Shown: positions 1-8,941 of the stretch, piece by piece
How the letters are laid out: every line of letters starts with the position of its first letter
Position numbering within the stretch: position 1 is the first letter of the stretch
Source of the DNA: Lachnospiraceae bacterium
Lineage (GTDB): Bacteria > Bacillota > Clostridia > Lachnospirales > Lachnospiraceae
Length of the DNA stretch: 64,000 bases
Assembly (NCBI GenBank): GCA_902363835.1
Contig: CABJBM010000020.1
Coordinates: forward strand, 58,900-122,899
Direction: 5' to 3'
Position numbers and translations under genes: made by a program
The notes under the pieces: generated by a model
The model's input: the letters and a program-made list of their open reading frames with translations, nothing else
The model's database searches: none
Told to the model about the DNA's origin: nothing

Positions 1-2
1 GT

Positions 3-266
3 GAGAGCCTTGGCATTGGAATCATAAACATTGTCAATGTGATTAACCCGGATCAGATTATTATTGGCGATGATATGGCACGCTTAAATCCGGAATTAAT
101 GGAGCAGACCGTGCGGGAGACAGTGCAAAAAGGGATATTGCCGGATGTGTGGGAAGAGCTTACCCTTTCCATCAGTGGGTACCAGGGGGACCCCATTCTG
201 ACCGGTGGGGCTATTGTGGCGATTGACAGGGTCTTTGACAGCCCGGGACAATTTATAAAAAAATGA
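3..266 (+). CDS. ROK-family sugar kinase or repressor, C-terminal fragment
   Basis: The frame is open from the left window edge, so only the last 87 residues are present. It reads ESLGIGIINIVNVINPDQ followed by IIIGDD, which is the conserved C-terminal strand-helix of the ROK fold (usually LGIGIxNLVNxxNPExIVIGG). ROK proteins are either ATP-dependent hexose kinases or NagC/Mlc/XylR-type repressors. The diagnostic ATP motif, zinc motif and any N-terminal helix-turn-helix lie outside the window, so kinase and regulator cannot be told apart. The neighbouring pentose-phosphate genes fit a sugar-responsive regulator or kinase. Bases 267-389 downstream show no gene. Confidence 0.75.
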   Translation, partial: ESLGIGIINIVNVINPDQIIIGDDMARLNPELMEQTVRETVQKGILPDVWEELTLSISGYQGDPILTGGAIVAIDRVFDSPGQFIKK

Positions 267-389
267 ATATTGGAATTGTGCTGAAGCAGCATTAAGGTCA
301 TGGAACGTTTGCGTAAAGAATGACTTTGGTGCTGTTTTTTGTTTGCCCGATTCAGAAAGAAAAGATATAGAGAAAATGCAAATAACCTA

Positions 390-417
390 TTGACTTTTTT
401 GCAGAAAATGTTATTGT
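390..417 (+). promoter_or_regulatory. Candidate sigma-A promoter of the transaldolase/transketolase operon
   Basis: TTGACT (390-395) and TATTGT (412-417) are separated by 16 bp in an AT-rich stretch about 75 bp before the transaldolase start. The -10 is weak, so this is the best candidate rather than a firm call. Confidence 0.4.
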
Positions 418-493
418 TTAATAGGATATATTAATTAAATGAATTAATACATAAAATGAAAATATTATTAAGGTGAATGAAAGGGGAAGAAAA

Positions 494-1147
494 ATGAAAT
501 TTTTTATTGACACAGCAAAGGTAGAGGATATTAAAAAGGCAAATGATATGGGGATTATCTGCGGGGTAACAACGAACCCGTCACTGATTGCAAAGGAAGG
601 CAGAGATTTTGTGGAAGTGATCCGGGAGATTACTTCTATTGTAGACGGACCAATCAGCGGAGAAGTAAAAGCAACAACAACAGATGCTCAGGGAATGATT
701 GAAGAGGGACGTGAGATTGCAGCGATCCATCCAAACATGGTTGTTAAAATTCCCATGACAGTGGAAGGCTTAAAAGCGGTGAAGGTTTTGAACGCAGAGG
801 GAATCAAAACCAATGTGACCCTGGTTTTCAGTGCAAACCAGGCGCTGCTGGCAGCACGGGCAGGTGCCACTTATGTGTCACCGTTTCTGGGACGTCTTGA
901 TGATATTTCCCAGCCAGGAATGGATCTGATCAGGACCATTGCAGATATGTTCAGTATCTCAGGGATTGAAACAGAGATTATTGCCGCCAGTGTGCGCAAC
1001 CCCATTCATGTAATTGACTGTGCTCTTGCAGGGGCGGATATTGCCACGGTTCCCTACGGCGTATTGGAACAGATGACAAAACATCCGCTGACTGATCAGG
1101 GGATTGAAAAATTCCAGGCGGATTACCGTGCTGTTTTTGGAGAGTAA
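494..1147 (+). CDS. tal: Transaldolase, short fructose-6-phosphate aldolase-like type
   Basis: This 217-residue cytosolic enzyme of the non-oxidative pentose phosphate pathway transfers a dihydroxyacetone unit between sugar phosphates. It has the short TalC/FSA-type length. The start MKFFIDTA, the substrate-site stretch [13 protein letters not shown], the Schiff-base lysine in [13 protein letters not shown] and the strand [11 protein letters not shown] are all characteristic. A longer reading from a GTG at 473 is possible, but AAGGGGAAG sits a proper distance before the ATG at 494, so that start is chosen. It is followed 18 bp later by transketolase genes, which share its substrates. Members of this family are hard to split into true transaldolases and fructose-6-phosphate aldolases from sequence; transaldolase is more likely given the operon. 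Confidence 0.9.
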   Translation: MKFFIDTAKVEDIKKANDMGIICGVTTNPSLIAKEGRDFVEVIREITSIVDGPISGEVKATTTDAQGMIEEGREIAAIHPNMVVKIPMTVEGLKAVKVLNAEGIKTNVTLVFSANQALLAARAGATYVSPFLGRLDDISQPGMDLIRTIADMFSISGIETEIIAASVRNPIHVIDCALAGADIATVPYGVLEQMTKHPLTDQGIEKFQADYRAVFGE

Positions 1148-1165
1148 GCTGGGAGGAGAGAGAAG

Positions 1166-2005
1166 ATGGGGAATTATCTGGAATTGGAAAAAACGGCAAA
1201 TGAAATCCGCAAAGGCATAGTGACTGCAGTACATAGTGCAAAATCCGGTCATCCCGGCGGTTCACTGTCAGCGGCAGATTTATTCACCTGGCTCTATTTC
1301 CGGGAGATGAATATTGATCCGGAACATCCGGCAAAAGAAGACAGGGACCGGTTTGTGCTGTCCAAAGGCCATGTTGCACCGGGATATTATTCAACCTTAG
1401 CAAACCGGGGATTTTTCCCGGTGGAGGACTTAAAGACCCTGCGCCATACAGGCTCCTACTTACAGGGGCATCCGGACAGAAAGCATATTCCCGGGGTGGA
1501 TATGTCCAGCGGTTCTTTGGGACAGGGAATTTCAGCAGCTGTGGGAATGGCCCTTTCTGCAAAGCTCAGCAAAGAACCATACCGGGTGTATACCCTTCTT
1601 GGCGACGGGGAGATAGAAGAGGGACAGGTCTGGGAGGCAGCCATGTTTGCCGGCCATAGAAAGCTGGATAACCTGGTGGTTATCATTGATAATAATGGAC
1701 TTCAGATTGATGGCTCCATTGATGAGGTCTGCTCCCCATATCCCATTGACAAAAAGTTTGAGGCGTTTAATTTCCATGTCATCAATATTGACGGACATGA
1801 TTTTGAACAGATCCAGCATGCATTTGAGGAAGCAAGACAGACAAAGGGGAAGCCAACAGCCATTATCGCTAAAACCATAAAAGGCAAAGGAGTTTCTTTT
1901 ATGGAGGGCTCTGTAGCATGGCATGGGACTGCGCCTGATGACGGGCAGTATGAAATTGCGATGGCAGATTTGGAGAAAGCAGGTGAAGCATTATGCCGGA
2001 GATAA
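1166..2005 (+). CDS. tktA: Transketolase, N-terminal (thiamine diphosphate-binding) subunit
   Basis: This 279-residue protein corresponds to the pyrophosphate-binding domain of transketolase. Visible marks are SAKSGHPGGSLSAADL near the N-terminus, LSKGHVAPGYY, and the ThDP/metal motif GDGEIEEGQVWEA followed about 25 residues later by IDNNGLQIDG. In many Clostridia transketolase is encoded as two polypeptides, and this is the N half. GGGAGGAGAG precedes the ATG. Its 3' end overlaps the C-subunit start by 13 bp, which suggests translational coupling and 1:1 assembly. Confidence 0.93.
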   Translation: MGNYLELEKTANEIRKGIVTAVHSAKSGHPGGSLSAADLFTWLYFREMNIDPEHPAKEDRDRFVLSKGHVAPGYYSTLANRGFFPVEDLKTLRHTGSYLQGHPDRKHIPGVDMSSGSLGQGISAAVGMALSAKLSKEPYRVYTLLGDGEIEEGQVWEAAMFAGHRKLDNLVVIIDNNGLQIDGSIDEVCSPYPIDKKFEAFNFHVINIDGHDFEQIQHAFEEARQTKGKPTAIIAKTIKGKGVSFMEGSVAWHGTAPDDGQYEIAMADLEKAGEALCRR

Positions 2006-2955
2006 AGGAAATGGCTGTAAAGAAAATTGCCACCAGGGAAAGCTATGGCAATGCTCTGGTGGAACTGGGGAAGGCAAATGATAAAATCATTGTATTGGAT
2101 GCAGACCTGGCGGCAGCGACAAAGACCGGAATCTTTAAAAAAGCATTTCCGGAGCGCCATGTGGACTGTGGGATTGCAGAGTGCAATATGATGGGAATTG
2201 CCGCCGGTCTTGCTGCCACAGGCAAGATACCGTTTGCAAGCACCTTTGCCATGTTTGCGGCAGGCAGGGCGTTTGAGCAGGTCAGGAATTCCATCGGTTA
2301 TCCCCATTTGAATGTGAAAATTGGGGCTACCCATGCAGGTATTTCTGTGGGCGAGGATGGGGCCACCCATCAGTGCAACGAGGATATTGCCCTGATGAGA
2401 ACAATTCCGGGGATGGTTGTGCTCTGCCCGTCAGATGACATAGAGGCAAGAGCAGCGGTAAAGGCAGCGGCGGAATATGAGGGACCGGTTTATATGCGGT
2501 TTGGACGTCTGGCAGTTCCTGTGATCAACGATACGCCGGATTATAGGTTTGAACTGGGAAAGGGTGTTGTACTGCGTGAGGGAACGGATGTGACCTTGAT
2601 TGCCACCGGCCTTGAAGTATGGGAAACACTTGCAGCAGCAAAGCGTCTGGAATCTGATGGGATTTCTGCAAGAGTCATCAATATCCATACTATCAAGCCG
2701 CTGGATGAGGAACTTATCTGCAGGGCGGCCAGGGAGACCGGGAAGCTTGTTACGGTTGAAGAGCATTCAACTGTGGGCGGACTGGGAAGCGCTGTCTGTG
2801 ATGCCGTGTGCAGAGAATACCCGGTTCCGGTGAAGAAAATAGGAATCCAGGATGTGTTCGGTGAGTCCGGACCGGCAAAAGAATTATTGCAGAAATATCA
2901 GCTGGATGAGATGGGAATATATCGGCAGGTGCTGGAGTTTGTCAGAGGAATTTAA
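1993..2955 (+). CDS. tktB: Transketolase, C-terminal subunit
   Basis: This 320-residue protein supplies the pyrimidine-binding and C-terminal domains of split transketolase. The catalytic-region motif DCGIAECNMMGIAAGLA is present, with the ThDP aminopyrimidine-contacting glutamate in GIAE. It also has the loop THAGISVGEDGATHQCNED and a C-terminal transketolase_C domain with VTVEEHSTVGGLGSAV. With the preceding subunit it moves two-carbon ketol units among pentose, tetrose and hexose phosphates. The start lies inside the upstream gene (13-bp overlap). A strong terminator follows, so this is the last gene of the operon. Confidence 0.93.
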   Translation: MPEIKEMAVKKIATRESYGNALVELGKANDKIIVLDADLAAATKTGIFKKAFPERHVDCGIAECNMMGIAAGLAATGKIPFASTFAMFAAGRAFEQVRNSIGYPHLNVKIGATHAGISVGEDGATHQCNEDIALMRTIPGMVVLCPSDDIEARAAVKAAAEYEGPVYMRFGRLAVPVINDTPDYRFELGKGVVLREGTDVTLIATGLEVWETLAAAKRLESDGISARVINIHTIKPLDEELICRAARETGKLVTVEEHSTVGGLGSAVCDAVCREYPVPVKKIGIQDVFGESGPAKELLQKYQLDEMGIYRQVLEFVRGI

Positions 2956-2960
2956 AAATA

Positions 2961-3001
2961 AAAGCGGAAGAGAAACCGGATGAGTTTCTCTTCCGCTTTT
3001 T
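2961..3001. terminator. Bidirectional intrinsic terminator
   Basis: A 16-bp perfect stem (AAAGCGGAAGAGAAAC pairing with its complement, 7-nt loop) is flanked by A and T runs. It lies between the convergent transketolase operon and the cation ATPase and can serve both strands. Confidence 0.88.
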
Positions 3002-3002
3002 A

Positions 3003-5666
3003 TCAAGCAGTTTTGAACCAAACACGACGAGCAAGCTTGAAAAGTTCTGATAACACAATCACACTGAATGCCGTTGCAAAGATTTTCAGCCACATGGCAA
3101 AATCCAGCGGGATAGTGCCAAAGAACGCTCCTGCAAACTGAATGATGAGGATTTGAAGAATAAACGTACAGCCAACCACCCACAGCATCAATTTGTTTTT
3201 CAGCAGATTCTTAAAAATACTGACACTGTGCAATTCCCGGCAGTTGAAGGCGTTAAAAAGCTGGAATAATGTGAACAGCGTAAACAGCACTGTCGGCATC
3301 TGTGCTGCTGGGGCGCCGAGGAAATTGAGTGTATATTGACACAAAAATACAATGGACATATACACACCCGTAAGCCCAATGCGCATGAGCATAACCTTTG
3401 ACACAATGCTTTCCCCGCGTTTGATCGGCGCACGGTTCATCAAGTCGTTATAGTTTGGTTCCAGGCCCAGTGTCAGTGCCGGAGGTCCGTCCATAATAAT
3501 GTTAATCCATAAAAGCTGTAAGGCTGTAAACGGTGCCTTTAGCCCCAGCAGAATTGATGTGAACACCACAATAACGGAGGAAAGGTTTACCGTAAGCTGA
3601 AAGCTGATAAACCGTTTAAAGTTTTCATAAATGTTGCGTCCCCATTCCACTGCTTTAACAATGGTGGAAAAAGAATCATCCAGCAGTACGATGTCGCTGG
3701 CTTCTTTGGAAACCTCTGTGCCGGAGATTCCCATTGCAATACCAACGTCCGCATTCTTAAGTGCAGGTGCATCATTGATACCGTCGCCAGTGACTGCCAC
3801 TACATTACCCTGTGCTTTAAGCAATTGCACAACCCGCATTTTGATGGTGGGCGTGCTGCGTGCAATTACGTTGATGGCCGGAAGCTTGGCAGACAGTTCC
3901 GCGTCACTCAAATCGGCAATGTCCTTTGCTTCTACAGCAATGCTGCCGTTATCCAGGATATGCAGCTCATTGGCAATGGCCGTGGCGGTTACAATATTAT
4001 CGCCGGTGAGGATTTTTAGGTCTATCCCCGCAGCCCGGCAGGATTCTACTGCATCATATACATCAGTGCGAAGGGGATCGGAGATTGCGACAAAGCCGTC
4101 AAATACCATGTTGCTCTCCATGTTCTGGTGCTCCGCCTCATCCTCAAAGTCCCGCATGGAGGGCAGTTCCTTGTGAGCAAAGGCGATTACACGCATGGCC
4201 ATTTTCTGGGCCTGCATGATATACATTTCGATATCAGTCCGCGCTGCATCAGAAAGATTACACATGGCAAAAACCGCCTCCGGACTGCCTTTCACATAGG
4301 AGATGATTTTTCCATCCACTTTGGAAATAGTAGTCATGTGTTTGAGTTCTGAAGAAAAGGGGAAAGCGTGCAGTACATCATGCTCGTCACGCTCATCCCG
4401 GTATGACTTGCCGCTTTTCTTCCGTTCAGCCGACTTTTCATAAAAGTTCAGCAATGCACATTCAGTAGGGTTGCCGATGAAAGTGCCATTCTCACCAATG
4501 TCTGCGGTGGTATTCAGACAGACATTATGTATGAGCCAGCTGGAAGTAAGCTTTGATGTGTCCCTGTGCCATGCCCAGTCATAAAAGGCACCTACGGTCA
4601 TCTTGTTTTCGGTCAGTGTCCCTGTTTTGTCAGAGCAGATGACATTGATGCACCCTACGGTTTCGGAAGCAATCATCTTTTTTACCAGTGCATTCTGACT
4701 GGAAAGCTTGATGATATTGATGGAGAGGGACACTGCTACGATAGTAGGCAGGCCCTCCGGTACAGCTGCAACAATCAGCACGATACTGGTTACAAAGGCT
4801 TCCATGACTTCTTCCAGTATCAATCCACCATGGGAGGCAAAGGAAAGGAGCTGGGATATAAACACAATGGAAGCAGCGATGACACCAAGAATTGTGATGG
4901 TTTTTCCAAGCCGCTCCAGCTTTTCCTGCAACGGTGTGCTGGATTGCTTTAATTCGGTCAGTTCCCGTGCAATCTTACCGAACTCGGTGGAATCCCCTAC
5001 AGCAGTCACAACCATTTTGCAGTAACCATTGGTGATGAAATTGCCGCAGTAGAGCATATTCCCCCGTTCGGCAAGAGGCGTTTTTTCTTCCGCTGTCTCA
5101 AATTCAGCATTCTTTTTGGCGGGTACGCTTTCCCCTGTGAGTGCTGATTCATCAGCAGTTAAACCGGTACTTTCAAGAAGCCTGCCGTCTGCCGGAATTT
5201 TGTCACCGGTGGAAAGCAGAAGAATATCGCCCACCACAATATCCTTTTGGTTCAGCATGAAAGTAATACCGTCACGAATGGCTTTGACCTGTGTGTTGTC
5301 ATTGATCCTGGAAAGAGCTTCAAATGCCTTGGCACTCTTGCCTTCCATAATGACTGTGATGATAACCGAAAGTGAGATGGCTGCGAAAACGCCGGCACAT
5401 TCCCAATAGTCAGCTTCTCCGCCTGTTGCGCTTCGGATGATGTTGACGGCAAGTGCGATCACACCCGCCATAATCAGCATGATAATCATCGGCTCGGCAG
5501 CAGCGTTCCAGATACGCCGAAGCAGGGATTCCTGCTTTTGCCGCGTGAGGAGGTTTTCTCCATGAAGTCTGCGGCTTTCCTCTGCTTGCTCTTTGCTTAA
5601 TCCTGATGCCTGGTTTGTGCCTAACTGTTTTAGCAGCACTTCCTTTGTTCCTGTAAATTCCTTCAC
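3003..5666 (-). CDS. P2-type cation-transporting ATPase, probable Mn2+/Ca2+ exporter
   Basis: This 887-residue membrane pump has the full P-type ATPase architecture: actuator motif ALTGES, TM4 VPEGLPTIV, phosphorylation site CSDKTGTLTENKM, KGSPE nucleotide site, and hinge GDGINDAPALK. About ten membrane segments are arranged four before and six after the cytoplasmic core. The family exports Ca2+, and some members Mn2+. TM6 reads WINIIMDGPPA, which matches the MDGPPA form of the SPCA/PMR1 Ca2+/Mn2+ group rather than the TDGLPA of SERCA-like pumps. A GTG start at 5666 is preceded by AGGAGAG. The leader carries a probable yybP-ykoY manganese riboswitch, which supports a role in Mn2+ efflux. Ion specificity is inferred, not seen directly. 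Confidence 0.88.
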   Translation of the reverse strand: MKEFTGTKEVLLKQLGTNQASGLSKEQAEESRRLHGENLLTRQKQESLLRRIWNAAAEPMIIMLIMAGVIALAVNIIRSATGGEADYWECAGVFAAISLSVIITVIMEGKSAKAFEALSRINDNTQVKAIRDGITFMLNQKDIVVGDILLLSTGDKIPADGRLLESTGLTADESALTGESVPAKKNAEFETAEEKTPLAERGNMLYCGNFITNGYCKMVVTAVGDSTEFGKIARELTELKQSSTPLQEKLERLGKTITILGVIAASIVFISQLLSFASHGGLILEEVMEAFVTSIVLIVAAVPEGLPTIVAVSLSINIIKLSSQNALVKKMIASETVGCINVICSDKTGTLTENKMTVGAFYDWAWHRDTSKLTSSWLIHNVCLNTTADIGENGTFIGNPTECALLNFYEKSAERKKSGKSYRDERDEHDVLHAFPFSSELKHMTTISKVDGKIISYVKGSPEAVFAMCNLSDAARTDIEMYIMQAQKMAMRVIAFAHKELPSMRDFEDEAEHQNMESNMVFDGFVAISDPLRTDVYDAVESCRAAGIDLKILTGDNIVTATAIANELHILDNGSIAVEAKDIADLSDAELSAKLPAINVIARSTPTIKMRVVQLLKAQGNVVAVTGDGINDAPALKNADVGIAMGISGTEVSKEASDIVLLDDSFSTIVKAVEWGRNIYENFKRFISFQLTVNLSSVIVVFTSILLGLKAPFTALQLLWINIIMDGPPALTLGLEPNYNDLMNRAPIKRGESIVSKVMLMRIGLTGVYMSIVFLCQYTLNFLGAPAAQMPTVLFTLFTLFQLFNAFNCRELHSVSIFKNLLKNKLMLWVVGCTFILQILIIQFAGAFFGTIPLDFAMWLKIFATAFSVIVLSELFKLARRVWFKTA

Positions 5667-5696
5667 CTATCAACTCTCCTAACATTGGATTTCAAC

Positions 5697-5735
5697 AAAA
5701 AAAGACTCAGGCATGGTTTGTACCATACATGAGTC
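5697..5735 (-). terminator. Second intrinsic terminator in the ATPase leader
   Basis: On the minus strand GACTCATGTATGGT pairs with ACCATGCCTGAGTC around an ACAA loop (one mismatch, one G-U), followed by seven Ts. It lies just upstream of the ATPase start and largely repeats the hairpin at 5742-5779, giving tandem stops. Confidence 0.7.
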
Positions 5736-5741
5736 AAAAAT

Positions 5742-5779
5742 AAAAAGACCATGTATGGAAAAAACCATACATGAGTCTT
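5742..5779 (-). terminator. Expression-platform terminator of the leader riboswitch
   Basis: On the minus strand AAGACTCATGTATGG pairs with CCATACATGGTCTT (one bulged T) around a six-T loop and is followed by a U-rich run. It sits directly 3' of the aptamer-like region, where a riboswitch-controlled terminator is expected. Confidence 0.75.
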
Positions 5780-5785
5780 GTTCTT

Positions 5786-5870
5786 TAAGGCAAGCCAGAC
5801 CCCACGGTCAGTATGTTGACTTGCCACGCAAAACCTGCGCAAACTACTCCCTCAAGTTGAGTGTTCTTAA
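5786..5870 (-). ncRNA. Probable yybP-ykoY manganese riboswitch aptamer
   Basis: Read on the minus strand, the leader contains the two loop signatures I associate with yybP-ykoY: GGGAGTAG (complement of 5844-5851) and GTCAACATACT (complement of 5810-5820). They are separated by a small hairpin (GCGCA/TGCGT), and the second lies inside a GGCAAG/CTTGCC stem that is closed distally by GACC/GGTC. The closing P1 helix was not clear to me. Yybp-ykoY RNAs bind Mn2+ and turn on exporters, including P-type ATPases in lactic acid bacteria, which fits the downstream gene. Confidence 0.7.
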
Positions 5871-5882
5871 GTTGTTCTGGAG

Positions 5883-5912
5883 ATTATAGCATAAGGCGCA
5901 GCGGTTAGTCAA
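5883..5912 (-). promoter_or_regulatory. Sigma-A promoter of the riboswitch-ATPase transcript
   Basis: On the minus strand TTGACT (complement of 5907-5912) and TATAAT (complement of 5883-5888) are 18 bp apart. The start point would fall just before the aptamer, giving a leader of about 210 nt. Confidence 0.7.
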
Positions 5913-5938
5913 CGATAACCATTATGGAGGAAATAGCA

Positions 5939-6214
5939 ATGGAACTTAGAATGGTAAAAGACAGTGAATTTGAAGCCGCAAGGAAATTCCAGTGTATGCT
6001 TTACATGATCCATATAAAATTAAGAAATCGCCTTGTACCTCATAAATACGGTGGAGATCCCCGGGAATGGATTAAACCATTCAAATATATAAACACTATG
6101 TTTATTCACAACAAAAACTCAGTTTTTTATTTTTCAAATCTTCCCTCCAATTTCCCTTTCCCATACTGCTTAGGAGTGACTCCCTTATATCGTTTAAACG
6201 TTTTAATAAAATAA
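5939..6214 (+). pseudogene. Orphan short ORF, possible gene remnant
   Basis: GGAGGAAA lies six bases before the ATG at 5939, so translation could start here. The first 50 or so residues (MELRMVKDSEFEAARKF and on) have ordinary amphipathic composition. The remainder turns into low-quality sequence and runs 88 bp into the 3' end of the convergent AraC gene. I do not recognise a family. The likeliest reading is the 5' stub of a gene whose rest has been lost. No promoter is evident except the divergent ATPase promoter next to it. Confidence 0.25.
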
Positions 6215-7023
6215 CTGATGTCATTAAACCCGCAGGAATAGGCAGCCTCTGTAACGGATATTTCCGTTGTACTGAGTCTGTGGCAGGCCTGCTCAATTCT
6301 GTAGTAATTCAAATAATCCATAGGGGTGTGGTGGATAACAGAATGAAAATACTGGCAAAAATATTTAGGAGTCATTCCGGCAATCCGCGACAAATCTCCC
6401 AGGGAAACGGGAGAGGCATAGGAGGAGTCAATAAATTCCAGAACCGGCTTTAGCTGAGCCATTTTCCGGCAGCCGGTTCCTGGCTCACCGGAAGCTTCTG
6501 TATACAGATGATTAAGGAATATTGTACCAAAAAACTGAAAAAGAGCGCCCAGAATCATCAGCTCACTGCCTGGAGACTGATCCTTCATGGAATGAAAAAG
6601 CTGTTCAGCTGCCTGGCGTATCACCTGGTCCTTTGTTGTAAAATGATTTTGAATCACAACCTTATGAAGGGTGATATTACGGATGTACTGTCTGCAGGCG
6701 TCTGTATGCATTAAAAGGCTTTGAATATCAAAAACAATGCATTCATATTGGCAGTTTTCAGGAGTTCCTCCGTGAATGACTCCTTCATGAATCAGTATCA
6801 GATCTCCTGCCTGAGCAGAAATCTCTTCATCCTCCACCTTTATGAGAAGACGGCCCTTTAGTATCCGGATAAGCTCCATTTCCTTATGCCAGTGAAATGG
6901 CATGTTGTACCGGGAGTGGTTTTCGTCCACCTGATAAAATTCAATGGGAAAATCCAGGGTCCCATGCTGCTTTTGTTCATTGTAATTAAAATAGTGCAGA
7001 TCTCTTCCTCCATTCTTCGGCAA
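6127..7023 (-). CDS. AraC-family transcriptional regulator of the fucose locus
   Basis: This 298-residue regulator has an N-terminal cupin-type ligand-binding domain (PFHWHKEMELIRILKGRLLIKV, then DLILIHEGVIHGG) and a C-terminal pair of helix-turn-helix motifs (residues about 195-295: VSLGDLSRIAGMTPKYFCQYFH, then AAYSCGFNDISYFIKTFKRYKGVTP split by a helix). It is divergent from the fucose isomerase operon, with a 112-bp AT-rich gap holding both start regions. By family and position it probably senses a sugar or its metabolite and activates the fuc genes. The ligand is inferred from the neighbours only. Confidence 0.85.
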   Translation of the reverse strand: MPKNGGRDLHYFNYNEQKQHGTLDFPIEFYQVDENHSRYNMPFHWHKEMELIRILKGRLLIKVEDEEISAQAGDLILIHEGVIHGGTPENCQYECIVFDIQSLLMHTDACRQYIRNITLHKVVIQNHFTTKDQVIRQAAEQLFHSMKDQSPGSELMILGALFQFFGTIFLNHLYTEASGEPGTGCRKMAQLKPVLEFIDSSYASPVSLGDLSRIAGMTPKYFCQYFHSVIHHTPMDYLNYYRIEQACHRLSTTEISVTEAAYSCGFNDISYFIKTFKRYKGVTPKQYGKGKLEGRFEK

Positions 7024-7135
7024 TAACAGATGGAAAATGTGAATATTATTATACTTTTTGCTATTATATCACAAGAAATAAATTAACGGCAATAGTATAA
7101 TAAAATTATCAAAAAACTATATAGGAGGAATCAAT

Positions 7136-8929
7136 ATGGCAGCAAGCAGATTAATTGGAGAATATCCGGTAATCGGCATCCGGCCTACCATTGATGGAAG
7201 GCGGGGGTACTTAAAGGTCCGGGAGTCTTTAGAGGAGCAGACCATGAATATGGCGAGAGCAGCGGCCAGGCTGTTTGAGGAGAACATTCGTTACAGCAAC
7301 GGCGAGCCGGTAAAGGTGGTGATTGCAGATACCACCATCGGAAGAGTGGCGGAGAGCGCGGCCTGTGCCGATCAGTTTAAAAAGGCAGGGGTGGACATCA
7401 CTCTTACCGTAACTCCCTGTTGGTGTTATGGTGCGGAAACCATGGATATGGATCCCAAAACCATAAAAGGCGTATGGGGTTTTAACGGCACAGAGCGTCC
7501 GGGAGCCGTTTACCTGGCTTCCGTGCTTGCCACCCATGCCCAGAAGGGGCTGCCGGCTTTTGGCATTTACGGCCGCGATGTTCAGGATGCAGATGATACG
7601 GAGATTCCTGCAGATGTAAAGGAAAAGCTTCTGCGCTTTGGCAGGGCTTCGGTTGCGGCCGCCACCATGCGGGGAAAATCCTATTTGCAGATCGGTTCCA
7701 TTTGCATGGGAATCGGCGGTTCCATTATTGATCCTGATTTTATCGAAGAATATCTGGGAATGAGAGTGGAATCTGTGGATGAGGTGGAATTGATCCGCAG
7801 GATTGCAGAAGGCATTTACGATCAGGAAGAATATCAGAAGGCTCTTGCCTGGACCAGGGAAAAATGTGTGGAAGGCTTTGACAAAAATCCTCCTGAAGTT
7901 CAGAAAACCAGAGAGGAAAAAGATGCAGACTGGGAGTTTACGGTAAAGATGATGCTGATCATCAAGGATTTGATGAACGGCAATCCCAATCTTCCAAAAG
8001 GCCGGGAAGAAGAAATGGTAGGGCACAATGCCATTGCGGCCGGCTTCCAGGGCCAGAGGCAGTGGACAGACTTTTATCCTAATTGTGACTATCCGGAAGC
8101 TCTTTTAAATACCAGCTTTGACTGGAATGGAGCCAGAGAGCCCTACATACTTGCAACCGAAAATGATGTGTTAAACGGAATTGGAATGCTGTTTATGAAG
8201 CTTCTGACCAACAGGGCCCAGATCTTTGCAGATGTGAGAACTTTTTGGAGTCCAAAGGCTGTAAAGCATGCCACCGGCTATGAGCTTGAAGGATTTGCAA
8301 AGGAGGCAGGAGGCTTTCTTCATCTTATCAATTCCGGGGCCCAGTGCCTGGATGCCTGCGGAAAGGCAAAAGATGAAGCAGGAAACCCGGTTATGAAGCC
8401 CTGGTATGAGGTAACAGAGGAAGACCAGGAGGCTATTCTGGCAGCAACCACATGGAATGCGGCGGATTTCGGATATTTTCGGGGAGGCGGTTTTTCCTCC
8501 AGGTATCTGACTGATGCCCAAATGCCATGCACCATGATCCGGCTGAACCTGGTAAAAGGGCTGGGACCGGTGATCCAGATTGCGGAAGGCTGGACGGTAA
8601 ACCTTCCTTCAGAGGTTTCCGATATACTTTGGAAGAGGACTGATTATACCTGGCCCTGCATCTGGTTTGCGCCGAGAACCACAGGACAAGGGGCTTTTAA
8701 GACGGCTTACGATGTGATGAACAACTGGGGAGCTAACCATGGAGCCATCAGCTATGGCCATGTGGGAGCAGATTTAATTACCATGTGCTCCATGCTCCGC
8801 ATACCGGTAAGCATGCATAATGTGCCGGAAGATAAGATGTTCCGTCCTGCGGCATGGAATGCCTTTGGCATGGATAAAGAGGGGCAGGATTTCCGGGCAT
8901 GCGCCGCATACGGCCCTTTGTACCGGTAA
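7136..8929 (+). CDS. fucI: L-fucose isomerase
   Basis: This 597-residue enzyme converts L-fucose to L-fuculose in the cytosol, the first step of fucose use. The length matches FucI. Recognisable stretches are [21 protein letters not shown] at the start, [31 protein letters not shown], and [19 protein letters not shown] with the following DVLNG segment carrying the acidic Mn2+ ligands. The C-terminal [14 protein letters not shown] supplies the histidine. GGAGG lies before the ATG. It opens a tight operon with a kinase (12 bp gap), aldolase and mutarotase. A related arabinose isomerase is unlikely because the sequence follows FucI end to end. Confidence 0.95.
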   Translation: MAASRLIGEYPVIGIRPTIDGRRGYLKVRESLEEQTMNMARAAARLFEENIRYSNGEPVKVVIADTTIGRVAESAACADQFKKAGVDITLTVTPCWCYGAETMDMDPKTIKGVWGFNGTERPGAVYLASVLATHAQKGLPAFGIYGRDVQDADDTEIPADVKEKLLRFGRASVAAATMRGKSYLQIGSICMGIGGSIIDPDFIEEYLGMRVESVDEVELIRRIAEGIYDQEEYQKALAWTREKCVEGFDKNPPEVQKTREEKDADWEFTVKMMLIIKDLMNGNPNLPKGREEEMVGHNAIAAGFQGQRQWTDFYPNCDYPEALLNTSFDWNGAREPYILATENDVLNGIGMLFMKLLTNRAQIFADVRTFWSPKAVKHATGYELEGFAKEAGGFLHLINSGAQCLDACGKAKDEAGNPVMKPWYEVTEEDQEAILAATTWNAADFGYFRGGGFSSRYLTDAQMPCTMIRLNLVKGLGPVIQIAEGWTVNLPSEVSDILWKRTDYTWPCIWFAPRTTGQGAFKTAYDVMNNWGANHGAISYGHVGADLITMCSMLRIPVSMHNVPEDKMFRPAAWNAFGMDKEGQDFRACAAYGPLYR

Positions 8930-8941
8930 GGCGGTGAGGTT

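Noticed and set aside
3631..5409. Several long plus-strand readings opposite the cation ATPase
   Set aside because: They are antisense shadows of a well-conserved 887-residue P-type ATPase.
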